Shown here piece by piece: positions 1-6,084 of a DNA stretch of 7,667 nt (positions are counted from its first letter, which is position 1; every line of letters begins with the position of its first letter). The notes beneath the pieces are model-generated. The model worked only from the letters and a program-made list of their open reading frames with translations. It was not told where the DNA came from and did not search any database. The translations under genes and the position numbers were made by a program. Origin of the DNA: Candidatus Altimarinota bacterium (GTDB lineage: Bacteria; Patescibacteriota; Gracilibacteria; UBA4473); contig JALWQU010000044.1 in the NCBI GenBank assembly GCA_026982915.1, forward strand, positions 1 through 7,667, in the 5' to 3' direction.

Positions 1-39
1 CGCTTAAAAGAAATCTAAAAACAGCCTAATAAATTCGTC

Positions 40-119
40 TTTTTGTAAAATTTAATCTTAAAATCTTTTCTGATAAAGGATTATCAAAAAAGATTTATTC
101 GTTGAAATTTTATCAAAAA
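40..119. repeat. Nested AT-rich inverted repeat (cruciform/hairpin) upstream of arsC-like gene
   Basis: Two nested inverted repeats are visible. The inner one has 16-nt arms at 61-76 and 81-96 around the 4-nt loop AGGA, with one mismatch (C70 against A87). The outer one pairs TTTTTGTAAAATTT (40-53) with AAATTTTATCAAAAA (105-119), with a one-base bulge. TTATCAAAAA also occurs as a direct repeat at 81-90 and 110-119, and TTATC recurs at 133 and 146. The element sits directly upstream of and overlaps the candidate promoter of the next gene, so it could be an operator, a weak AT-rich terminator of a gene left of the window, or a cruciform. Its function is not shown by the sequence. Confidence 0.6.
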
Positions 120-128
120 TACTATAAT
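102..128 (+). promoter_or_regulatory. Candidate sigma70-type promoter of the arsC-like gene
   Basis: TTGAAA (102-107) and a perfect TATAAT (123-128) are separated by 15 bp, which is short but usable. Transcription would start near 135 and give a leader of about 33 nt, longer than for other genes here. The leader ends in CCCTAAAAAA directly before the ATG and has no Shine-Dalgarno. The -35 lies inside the outer arm of the inverted repeat at 40-119, so a protein or structure there could control this promoter. Confidence 0.45.
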
Positions 129-167
129 TTCTTTATCGGCTGAATTTATCAGACTTTCCCTAAAAAA

Positions 168-515
168 ATGTACGAAATCTGGCACAATACTCGGTGTAGT
201 AAATCACGAAAAACCTTAGCCTTACTACTTGAGGCCGGTATTAAGCCGGTTGAGAGATTTTATCTTGAGAATCCACCAACTAAAAAAGAACTTGAGAATG
301 TTTTAAAACTACTAGGTGTTAAACCAATTGCGATTACACGCACGGGAGAAGCTATTTTCAAAGAACTGGGACTTTCGAAAACAGAGGCCGATTCGATTAT
401 TTTGGATGCTTTGGTAGACAATCCATCACTTATTGAGCGACCGATAGTGATAAAAGATGGGAAAGAGGCTATTATCGGACGCCCACCAGAAAATGTTTTA
501 TCCCTTCTAAAATAA
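168..515 (+). CDS. arsC: ArsC-family (arsenate reductase/Spx-like thioredoxin-fold) protein
   Basis: This 115-residue protein has the length and layout of glutaredoxin-coupled arsenate reductases (ArsC, YfgD type). The N-terminal strand leads into HNTRCSKSRK (6-15), in which Cys10 is the expected active-site cysteine in a CxxS-like context. The three arginines that hold the oxyanion in E. coli ArsC have clear counterparts: Arg58 (TRTGE), Arg91 (IERPI) and Arg105 (GRPPE). The family reduces arsenate to arsenite via a Cys-As intermediate resolved by glutathione and glutaredoxin. Many chromosomal members far from ars operons are of unknown substrate, and no arsR, arsB or acr3 gene is visible here, so the arsenate role is unproven. 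Spx is less likely because it has CxxC and lacks the full arginine set. The start is fixed by the family N-terminus. yebC follows after 17 nt and may be co-transcribed. Confidence 0.85.
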   Translation: MYEIWHNTRCSKSRKTLALLLEAGIKPVERFYLENPPTKKELENVLKLLGVKPIAITRTGEAIFKELGLSKTEADSIILDALVDNPSLIERPIVIKDGKEAIIGRPPENVLSLLK

Positions 516-517
516 TC

Positions 518-523
518 TATAAC
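518..523 (+). promoter_or_regulatory. Candidate -10 element for leaderless yebC transcript
   Basis: TATAAC lies 9 nt before the yebC ATG, immediately after the arsC-like stop codon. If used, +1 would fall at about 530, leaving only 3 nt of leader. No good -35 is seen at the right spacing (the area reads TGTTTTAT), so this is weaker than the pfkB promoter and yebC may instead be read through from the upstream gene. No Shine-Dalgarno is present in either case. Confidence 0.3.
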
Positions 524-532
524 CCCTAAAAA

Positions 533-1267
533 ATGTCAGGACACAGTAAATGGCACTCGATTCGGCATAAAAAAGCCGCTAATGATGTAGCACGAGGGAA
601 AGTGCTAACGAAGCACAGTAAGATTCTGATGGTTGTTGGGCAAAACGATCCTAATCCTGAAACGAATACGCCTTTAAAAAATGCTATTTCAAATGCTAAA
701 TCGGATGGTGTTCCAAAGTCTAATATTGAGAAAATTCTGAAAAAACTTTCAGGTACGGATAAAGATGGGGTACAATATTCCGATCAACTTTATGAAGGCT
801 ATGGGCCTGACGGGGTGCCTGTTTTAGTGCAAGCACTTACGGACAATCACAATCGAACCTACCCGAGTGTACGATCGGCTTTTGATAAAAATGGGGGAAA
901 GCTTGGGAGTAGTGGGGCGGTGAAATTTTTATTCGATCATGTCGGGGTTATTATTATTGAGAATGGAGATCTGGATGAAGAAGCTTTATTTGAATTGGCT
1001 ATTGAGGCCGGTGCGAATGATTTTAACTATGCCAAAAATGAATCAGAAGTCGTTACGAGTTTTACCACCCTTGGTAAAGTTCGTGAGGCCCTAGAATCAT
1101 CACTAACGATTAAAAAATTCCATCCCGAATATCGTATCAAAGATCCTATTATCATAAAAGATCAAGAATCACTCACAAAACTTGAAGCTTTCCTCGAAAA
1201 AGTATCAGAAGCCGAAGATGTGGATGATATTTTTGCGGGATTTGAGGTTGATGATGCGTTATTATAA
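533..1267 (+). CDS. yebC: YebC/TACO1/PmpR family protein
   Basis: This 244-residue protein is full length for the family (about 235-250). It opens with the signature MSGHSKWHSIRHKKAA, followed by the helical N-terminal domain (to about 75) containing the NAISNAKSDGVPKSNIEK segment. The central alpha/beta domain carries LYEGYGPDGVPVLVQ and the conserved TDNHNRT..VRSAFDKNGGKLG stretch. The C-terminal domain ends in an acidic tail. YebC proteins were long listed as transcriptional regulators. Work on bacterial YebC and mitochondrial TACO1 supports a ribosome-associated role in easing stalling at proline-rich sequences, so a cytosolic translation factor is the better description. In many bacteria yebC lies beside ruvC; that partner is absent here. 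A structured GC-rich spacer follows the stop. Confidence 0.96.
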   Translation: MSGHSKWHSIRHKKAANDVARGKVLTKHSKILMVVGQNDPNPETNTPLKNAISNAKSDGVPKSNIEKILKKLSGTDKDGVQYSDQLYEGYGPDGVPVLVQALTDNHNRTYPSVRSAFDKNGGKLGSSGAVKFLFDHVGVIIIENGDLDEEALFELAIEAGANDFNYAKNESEVVTSFTTLGKVREALESSLTIKKFHPEYRIKDPIIIKDQESLTKLEAFLEKVSEAEDVDDIFAGFEVDDALL

Positions 1268-1274
1268 AAAAACG

Positions 1275-1343
1275 GCCCCCCGACTCGGCTAGTGTTTTGC
1301 AACTAGGGTCAACAGCGGGGGCAACACTGAGAGGTTTAGAACC
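1275..1343 (+). other. GC-rich structured spacer between yebC and the glycosyltransferase
   Basis: Several nested stems can be drawn by eye. GCCCCC (1275-1280) pairs with GGGGGC (1317-1322), GAC (1282-1284) with GTC (1308-1310), and CTAGT (1289-1293) with ACTAG (1302-1306) around an 8-nt loop. An alternative stem pairs AGTGTT (1291-1296) with AACACT (1323-1328) and cannot form together with CTAGT/ACTAG. A small hairpin, GGTT-TAG-AACC, lies at 1333-1343. No U-tract follows the GC-rich stem, so it is not a standard intrinsic terminator. It could be an attenuator, an mRNA-end structure or an interspersed repeat. It matches no riboswitch that I recognise. Confidence 0.45.
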
Positions 1344-1363
1344 AATCAATACCATTCTATAGC
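1335..1363 (+). promoter_or_regulatory. Candidate promoter of the glycan cluster (near-leaderless)
   Basis: TTTAGA (1335-1340) is followed by a 17-bp spacer and TATAGC (1358-1363). Each hexamer matches its consensus at four positions. +1 would be near 1370, leaving 5 nt before the ATG at 1375. No Shine-Dalgarno lies in the 11 nt before the start. The promoter would serve the glycosyltransferase, pyruvyltransferase and crcB genes, which are separated by only 10 and 13 nt. Confidence 0.4.
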
Positions 1364-1374
1364 TCAATACCCCA

Positions 1375-2214
1375 ATGCGTCAAATGAAAATTGCTATAAT
1401 TATTCCAACAATAGGACGGAAGAGTCTCGAAAAGGTGCTTTTAGGGATTGAGAATTGTTTAGATTTTAAGGTTATAAAGCCAGAAATCTTAGTGATATTT
1501 GACGGTAAAAATACGTATAACTTTCGTACGGAGGTGCCAGGAGTGCAAATAATAGAAACGGGACAAAAGGTTTATGCGGGAGGAGCCCGAAATTTAGGGA
1601 TTGATAAAAGTAAGGGGAATATTTTAGTCTTTTTGGGTGATAATGGGGTACCTGACAAAAATTGGCTAAAGCGAATAGTTGAATTCCACCGTAAAAACAA
1701 GCATGAATCGGCGGTATGCTTGGGGAACATAACCTGGAAAAAGGCAACAGATTTTACGAGATTTCTGGAAAACGGACCACAGTTTGATTTTAAGAATATT
1801 ACCAAACATGGGGCTAGTTGGCGACATTTCTATACCTCTAATATTTCTATAAAACGCTCTTTTTTGGGTAAGGAGCGTTTTGCTTCCGAATTTTCGGGCT
1901 GGGGTTTTGAAGATATTGAACTGGGGTATCGTTTATCACAAAAAGGCATGAGGCTTATTTTTGATAAAACGGTTACGGTTTTTCGTCTCGATACACCGAC
2001 AATTGAAACGGTTATCAATAAAACCGAATTGAGTGTAAAAAATGTGTTAATATTTGAAAAATTGCATCCAGCAATAAATATATATCCCAAAGGCCTTCGA
2101 TATTGGTTATTATATTTTTTAGTCTGGATTAGTGGACCTTTTACTCATTTTTCAAAAAAAGTATACTGGTGGCGATTATGGAAGAAAGCCTGGTTAACAT
2201 ACAAGAAAATCTGA
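1375..2214 (+). CDS. Family 2 glycosyltransferase with Glyco_transf_7C-like C-terminal motif
   Basis: This 279-residue GT-A fold protein probably transfers a sugar from a nucleotide-sugar donor at the inner face of the membrane. IAIIIPTIGR (6-15) is the first Rossmann-like strand, DGKN (43-46) is the donor-binding region, and YAGGARNLGI (67-76) is the typical GARN segment. LVFLGDNGVP (84-93) occupies the metal-binding DxD position but reads G-D-N. SGWGFEDIELGYRL (174-187) is the classic GWGxEDxELGxR catalytic-acceptor motif of GT27/GT7-C type domains. Residues 241-255 are hydrophobic and aromatic and may dock to the membrane. An alternative start at Met4 (1384) is possible and would suit the usual MKIAIIIPT N-terminus. 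The gene ends in TGA directly followed by TAA. The acceptor and sugar cannot be told from sequence. The pyruvyltransferase gene follows after 10 nt. Confidence 0.85.
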   Translation: MRQMKIAIIIPTIGRKSLEKVLLGIENCLDFKVIKPEILVIFDGKNTYNFRTEVPGVQIIETGQKVYAGGARNLGIDKSKGNILVFLGDNGVPDKNWLKRIVEFHRKNKHESAVCLGNITWKKATDFTRFLENGPQFDFKNITKHGASWRHFYTSNISIKRSFLGKERFASEFSGWGFEDIELGYRLSQKGMRLIFDKTVTVFRLDTPTIETVINKTELSVKNVLIFEKLHPAINIYPKGLRYWLLYFLVWISGPFTHFSKKVYWWRLWKKAWLTYKKI

Positions 2215-2224
2215 TAAATTAATA

Positions 2225-3133
2225 ATGAAAAAAATATGCTTAATCGGTAGTTTTGGGGCGTATAACTTGGGTGATGAGCTTATTTTGTCCGCGGCACTAG
2301 ATCACTATGGGGTCGATAATTGTATTATTATGACGGCGGATGGTCATTTTTCGAGTAGTTTTTATGGCACAAAACTAGAAACGGTACCGCCTTTTCCATC
2401 AGGGATCCGTAGTTTTTGGAGCTGTTTGACGCATAAGGCCTATCGGACATCAATTTTAACCCTTAATAATAAAATTAACCATATTGTTTTTGTGGGTGGG
2501 GGACTTATGGCGATTAAAACAAGGGCTTATTTTTTATGGTGGGGAATGGTTAAAGGGTGTTTATTCTTCTGTCCCAAGAAACCTATTGTTTGGGAATATC
2601 AGGGGATTGATAAGCCTCGTAATTTTTTAGAAAGGTATTTTCTGAAGACAGCTTTTCGATCGGCAACATCCATTTCGGTTCGAGATAAAGCTTCAAAAAT
2701 AGCCTTAGAATCCTCTAATATAAAAGTTCCCGTGGTGGTTAAAAATGATCGGGTTTTTGAATATTTTGGGTCTGATTTTCAGGGGCATAAAGAAACTAAA
2801 AAGTACTGTCTTGTAAATGCTATCAACCCCATAGAACCTGATTTGTGGGAGCGAATTAAGAGCGAGGCAAGTAAGCAAAATCTCAAAATTAGGCTACTTA
2901 TACTTGATAAACAGGGGGATATTACGATGATACCGGAGGTTGAAAGTATTTTTCCGCCAACAAAGGAAGCCCTTTTATCGCTTTTTCAAGCATCAGGCAT
3001 GGTTATAGCGGAACGATTTCATGGTATCGTTTTAGGGTGTTGTTTTGTCCCGGATAAGACCTTTAGTCTGCGTAAACCATACGCTAAAAAAGTTTTAGAT
3101 TTTTGTGACAAAAAGTCAGTTTCTATTTTTTAA
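2225..3133 (+). CDS. Polysaccharide pyruvyl transferase family protein (CsaB-like)
   Basis: This 302-residue protein matches the pyruvyltransferase fold (PF04230). It starts with GSFGAYNLGDELIL (8-21), equivalent to the family GxxGxxNxGDExIL motif. VFVGGGLM (88-95) follows, then SISVRDKAS (149-157), then AERFHGIVLG (262-271), equivalent to the family SxRLHxLILA motif. It ends with RKPYAKKVLDF (283-293). The family transfers pyruvate from phosphoenolpyruvate to sugars of cell-surface glycans as ketals; in CsaB, pyruvylation of the wall polymer anchors S-layer SLH proteins. Position 264 is Arg where expected, followed by Phe instead of Leu. The tight coupling to the glycosyltransferase supports a joint role in building or capping a surface glycan. 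Whether it pyruvylates, or does related chemistry as some family members do, is not settled by sequence. No Shine-Dalgarno precedes the ATG. Confidence 0.85.
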   Translation: MKKICLIGSFGAYNLGDELILSAALDHYGVDNCIIMTADGHFSSSFYGTKLETVPPFPSGIRSFWSCLTHKAYRTSILTLNNKINHIVFVGGGLMAIKTRAYFLWWGMVKGCLFFCPKKPIVWEYQGIDKPRNFLERYFLKTAFRSATSISVRDKASKIALESSNIKVPVVVKNDRVFEYFGSDFQGHKETKKYCLVNAINPIEPDLWERIKSEASKQNLKIRLLILDKQGDITMIPEVESIFPPTKEALLSLFQASGMVIAERFHGIVLGCCFVPDKTFSLRKPYAKKVLDFCDKKSVSIF

Positions 3134-3146
3134 ATTAAATTCCTTC

Positions 3147-3536
3147 ATGCCCTATCTTTTTATTGCTTTCGGTGGTGCTTTGGGGGCGGTTACTCGTTAT
3201 GCCATTTTCCACGGGCTAAATCGTTTTGAACACGAACACTTGAGAGTCGGTGTTTGGGTAGTAAATGTTTTGGGTAGCTTCCTAATCGGTATAGCCCTAG
3301 CGTTAGCGCTGAACGGGATAATGTTTCAACGAGGGAAACCAGAACATTTGATTTTTATTACGGGTTTTTTAGGGGCGTTTACAACTTTTTCTACTTTTTC
3401 ACAGGATAATGTAGAATTTCTTTTTATTGAAAAAAACGGTATTGGATTTTTATTTAATATTTTTATGAATCTGACTTTTGGCTTCTTGGCCTGTGCTCTT
3501 GGTTATTTTTTAGTGCTTAAGTTTTTCATTCGATAG
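3147..3536 (+). CDS. crcB: Fluoride ion channel CrcB/Fluc
   Basis: This is a 129-residue integral membrane protein with four predicted helices (about 3-22, 36-57, 68-92 and 98-126), the normal size for a Fluc subunit. Fluc dimers export toxic F-. Diagnostic motifs are FGGALGAVTRY (8-18), GVWVVNVLGSFLIG (35-48) with pore Asn40, and GFLGAFTTFSTFS (73-85). The last supplies the two phenylalanine-box residues (Phe81, Phe84) and the central Na+ site. An in-frame ATG at 3105 would add 14 residues and overlap the pyruvyltransferase gene. I chose 3147 because MPYLFIAFGG is the usual family N-terminus. No fluoride riboswitch is visible upstream, so expression probably follows the glycan cluster. The last 11 bases overlap the 3' end of the opposing kinase gene. 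A second crcB copy, needed in heterodimeric types, is not in the window. Confidence 0.94.
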   Translation: MPYLFIAFGGALGAVTRYAIFHGLNRFEHEHLRVGVWVVNVLGSFLIGIALALALNGIMFQRGKPEHLIFITGFLGAFTTFSTFSQDNVEFLFIEKNGIGFLFNIFMNLTFGFLACALGYFLVLKFFIR

Positions 3537-4584
3537 AATTTTTTACCAAGTCTTCCATTTCAGTTTGTTTTAGTTGGCCCGCTTGTGCTCCGTAGTACTG
3601 AATAACATTGTTGGAATTATAGTTGCCCCAAAGGATTTGTTCTTTGAGCGACTTTCCGTGTAAACGAGCCGCAATAACACCGACGGAAAAAGCATCACCA
3701 GCGCCAAGCGTATCAACTTTTTTGGTTTTTTGTGAGGGGGTGTAGTAATGATCTTTGCCTTCAAAAATTTGAGCGCCTCGTCCACCATCGGTAATGACCA
3801 CCGTTTTTACCCCAGCTGATAAGAATTTTTTGGCAAGTTCTCGTACATCCCCAATATCCGCTAGAGTACACTCAGATAATCCGACTACTTTCTGACCGAC
3901 AATAGAGGCTTTGCAGTCAGAAATACGAACGGTTTTAGACTTTATGCCGGTAAAGCGTTCAGCCTCTTCTCGATTGAGAATAATCATATCAATGGCCGGG
4001 AAAACATCGAGAAAAGCCTTAAATCCTTTTTTGAATTGAGTACTGCCTGGATTCCAGCCAATAAAGGCTTTGTTTTGTTGCTTCCACTGCGGGAGATCTT
4101 GTAAAATAGCATCGGGTCCATCGTAAATATGACTGAGGTAAAGAGCTTTTGTTGGGGGGGTGTTTTTCAGGGTTTTTCGGTTAAAGTTAGCGGAAAAAGC
4201 ACGACGGTGCAGGACGGTTCTTCGACCTGTATGATGACAAAGGACCACGGAAAAACTGGATTGTTGATGTTTCGCCGTCGTTATATATTTTGTACAAATA
4301 TTTTGTTCTTCTAATTCGGATAAGATGAATTTTCTGTTGGATTTATCACCTAAAACACCAAAAGCTGCACAATGAAATCCTAACTTTGAGAATCCTATAG
4401 CGCTATTGGCCGATCCACCACCACAAACCGTAAAAGAATTTTTCAGACCTACTTTTTCGCCAAGGGGAATTTGTAAAAAAGGTTGCTTATTTTTTTCGAT
4501 AAGATCGAGTCCTGAATCCTCCGGAATGGGGATTATCATATCGAGCGTTATTGATCCGAAGGTCAGTATATCAAAATGATTCAT
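3526..4584 (-). CDS. PfkB/ribokinase-family carbohydrate (or nucleoside) kinase
   Basis: This 352-residue kinase has both PfkB signatures. The N-terminal one is CGGGSANSAIGFSKLG (54-69). The C-terminal one is VDTLGAGDAFSVGV (290-303), which holds the anion hole GAGD and catalytic base Asp297. LNREEAERFTG (203-213) is the NxxE segment and VITDGGRGAQIF (263-274) the nucleotide-binding strand-turn. The family phosphorylates a sugar or nucleoside hydroxyl with ATP. Substrate cannot be assigned; fructose, ribose, adenosine or ribose-1-phosphate type substrates are all possible. At 352 residues it is longer than typical ribokinases (about 300-320). The extra length is mainly an insert at about 215-247 between the NxxE motif and the ATP strand, containing Cys224 and Cys239. 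The start is supported by the consensus promoter ending exactly at the ATG. It lies 57 bp downstream of the M23 gene on the same strand, but has its own promoter. It ends in TGA with TAA two codons later. Confidence 0.9.
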   Translation of the reverse strand: MNHFDILTFGSITLDMIIPIPEDSGLDLIEKNKQPFLQIPLGEKVGLKNSFTVCGGGSANSAIGFSKLGFHCAAFGVLGDKSNRKFILSELEEQNICTKYITTAKHQQSSFSVVLCHHTGRRTVLHRRAFSANFNRKTLKNTPPTKALYLSHIYDGPDAILQDLPQWKQQNKAFIGWNPGSTQFKKGFKAFLDVFPAIDMIILNREEAERFTGIKSKTVRISDCKASIVGQKVVGLSECTLADIGDVRELAKKFLSAGVKTVVITDGGRGAQIFEGKDHYYTPSQKTKKVDTLGAGDAFSVGVIAARLHGKSLKEQILWGNYNSNNVIQYYGAQAGQLKQTEMEDLVKNSIE

Positions 4585-4590
4585 TGAAGT

Positions 4591-4619
4591 ATTATAGCTT
4601 TTTAGTTCCGTAAAATCAA
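4591..4619 (-). promoter_or_regulatory. Strong leaderless promoter of the PfkB kinase gene
   Basis: Read on the - strand, TTGATT (4619-4614), a 17-bp spacer and a perfect TATAAT (4596-4591) are followed by only 6 nt (ACTTCA) and then the ATG. With standard spacing, +1 falls on the A of the start codon. This is the best promoter in the window and the strongest single case for a leaderless mRNA. There is no room for a ribosome binding site. Confidence 0.7.
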
Positions 4620-4641
4620 TGAAATCACCACCTTTTAGACC

Positions 4642-6060
4642 TTACTTCAATTTTGGTAGGAATTTAAGTGGGTCAAGGTAGGCACCATTATGGAAAAGTT
4701 CAAAATGGAGGTGTGGACCTGTGGTAAAATAACCCGCGCCTTTGGTTCCTGGAGTTCCGCCACTTTTCGCGATAATCTGTCCACGAGTTATGGTGGCACC
4801 CTTTTGGACGAGAATCTGACTTACATGGCCATAAACAGAATAAAAACGATTAGCGTGTTCTAGCACAATAAACGAGTAACCATAATTGTTAGCGCCAATT
4901 TTTTTGACCGTACCACTCGCCACCGCCATTACAGGACTGCCCTGCGGACTGGCGATATCCAGTCCATCATGGTCTCGGCCCATAACTTTTTTGTATTCAG
5001 AGTCACGGAAATAAGCCGTGATCCGGATAGGCTTTGTGAGTGGCCACTGAAAGCGGTTTTTGGGTGGTTTTACTTCATTTTTAGCCGTTAAGTTGGCAAC
5101 ATCATCAGGAGATTCCTGTATTTTTGATTGTGTTTCTTTGAGTGATTGATGGAGATTCTGTAGATAAATATTGGATTCATTGCGTTGCTGTTGATAGGCG
5201 TATAGCTTCGACTGTATTTCTGCTTCGGACTTCTTAAGATTCTGAATGAGGTTGGCTCGTCCTTCAGAAAGAGCTTGCAGTGTCAGTTTTTCTTCGGCGA
5301 GTTTTTGTTGTAACTGGGTTGTTTTTCCGTACAAAAAGGCCGATTGTTGTTCTTCCTTATCGAGTTGATCCTTAGCTTTTTGAAGGTTTTCAATAATATC
5401 CCTTTGTTGCTTTGCCTGCTGTCGATTTTGTTGTTTTTCTTCCAAAATTTGGGCGACCGTTTTACGAGAGAAAAGCCACTTTATAACCGGTACACTTTGA
5501 TCATTACCAAAGTGTTCGGCACGAATATACTGACGACGCATAAAGTCGTTATAAACACGCTCTCGAAGCCGTATTTCAGCCTTAATAATTGTTTTTTTTC
5601 GCGTGATATCGAGGAGTATGGCTTTCCATTTTTTAGCCGTTTCCTGATACTTTTTTATTTTTTGCTGATTAAAACCAATCTGGGTATCAAGCTGGGTAAG
5701 CTGATTAGAAAGTGTATTTTTTTGATTACCAACCTCCCAAAGTTTCACCGATTGATCGGCTATGCGTTGTTGAAAATCATCAAGCGAGGCTTCTTCCGTG
5801 ATTATCTGTGATCGTAAATCCGTAAGATCGGATAGTGTCGGGTTTTCAGGTAAAACAATCTCAGGAATATCTAGTGAGGGGGTTTCTGTCGGTGTATTTT
5901 CAGGGAATAATGCTGGTTCTTTACTCTGGTCGATGGGCGCTTGTCCACTACCAAAAAAAGAGTCAAAGAGTTCGTTTAGATCACTACCAATGCTCGCGTA
6001 AGCCATAGCCGGAAACCAACCGATAAGCAGACAAGCGATATATTTTTTTATAGGTTTCAT
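4642..6060 (-). CDS. Secreted coiled-coil M23 (LytM) peptidoglycan peptidase, EnvC/PcsB-like
   Basis: This 472-residue protein has a Sec signal peptide: MKPIKK, a hydrophobic core and probable cleavage after AYA (about residue 22). A Pro/acidic low-complexity stretch (40-75) follows, then a long Gln/Lys/Glu-rich coiled coil (about 80-315). The coil is broken near 190-207 by VIKWLFSRKTVAQILEE, like the short hydrophobic elbow of PcsB, CwlO and EnvC coils. The C-terminal M23 domain (about 345-468) keeps all zinc and catalytic residues: His364 and Asp368 in HDGLD, His412 in YGH, and His450 and His452 in GPHLHFEL. It therefore looks like an active zinc endopeptidase, unlike EnvC, whose LytM domain is degenerate. 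It probably cuts peptide cross-links during growth or division outside the cytoplasmic membrane. No FtsE/FtsX genes are in the window. Its start lies 32 bp from that of the divergent nth gene. Confidence 0.9.
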   Translation of the reverse strand: MKPIKKYIACLLIGWFPAMAYASIGSDLNELFDSFFGSGQAPIDQSKEPALFPENTPTETPSLDIPEIVLPENPTLSDLTDLRSQIITEEASLDDFQQRIADQSVKLWEVGNQKNTLSNQLTQLDTQIGFNQQKIKKYQETAKKWKAILLDITRKKTIIKAEIRLRERVYNDFMRRQYIRAEHFGNDQSVPVIKWLFSRKTVAQILEEKQQNRQQAKQQRDIIENLQKAKDQLDKEEQQSAFLYGKTTQLQQKLAEEKLTLQALSEGRANLIQNLKKSEAEIQSKLYAYQQQRNESNIYLQNLHQSLKETQSKIQESPDDVANLTAKNEVKPPKNRFQWPLTKPIRITAYFRDSEYKKVMGRDHDGLDIASPQGSPVMAVASGTVKKIGANNYGYSFIVLEHANRFYSVYGHVSQILVQKGATITRGQIIAKSGGTPGTKGAGYFTTGPHLHFELFHNGAYLDPLKFLPKLK

Positions 6061-6084
6061 TTTTTCTTTATTTTAGGCTAAAGT
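6055..6084 (+). promoter_or_regulatory. Candidate near-leaderless promoter of nth
   Basis: TAAAGT (6079-6084) lies 8 nt before the nth ATG, so +1 would fall about 2 nt before it. A weak -35 (TTTCAT, 6055-6060) sits 18 bp upstream, over the start codon of the divergent M23 gene. No Shine-Dalgarno is present. It overlaps the promoter of the opposite strand. Confidence 0.35.

Noticed and set aside
1275..1343. Degenerate tRNA in the structured spacer.
   Set aside because: The stems do not have cloverleaf spacing. There is no seven-base acceptor stem and no T-loop (GGTTCGAATCC-like) sequence; GGTTTAGAACC has only a three-base loop.
1173..1367. - strand open frame spanning the yebC end and spacer.
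   Set aside because: Low-complexity translation without recognisable motifs. It covers the structured GC-rich spacer and the yebC 3' end.
1472..2090. Several - strand open frames under the glycosyltransferase gene.
   Set aside because: They are shadows: the + strand frame has clear GT motifs end to end and the antisense translations show no recognisable domain.
3105..3146. Upstream in-frame ATG that would lengthen CrcB by 14 residues.
   Set aside because: It would overlap the end of the pyruvyltransferase gene, and the added residues do not fit the CrcB N-terminus, which starts at MPYLFIAFGG.
3134..3146. Fluoride riboswitch before crcB.
   Set aside because: Only 13 nt separate the upstream stop from the crcB start, and no fluoride-aptamer-like sequence is seen at the end of the upstream gene.
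5344..5811. Open frame on the + strand that would encode a hydrophobic, membrane-like 155-residue protein.
   Set aside because: It is antisense to the Lys/Gln/Glu-rich coiled coil of the M23 protein. Complement of such codons gives Phe/Leu-rich translations automatically. No start signals or family motifs are seen.
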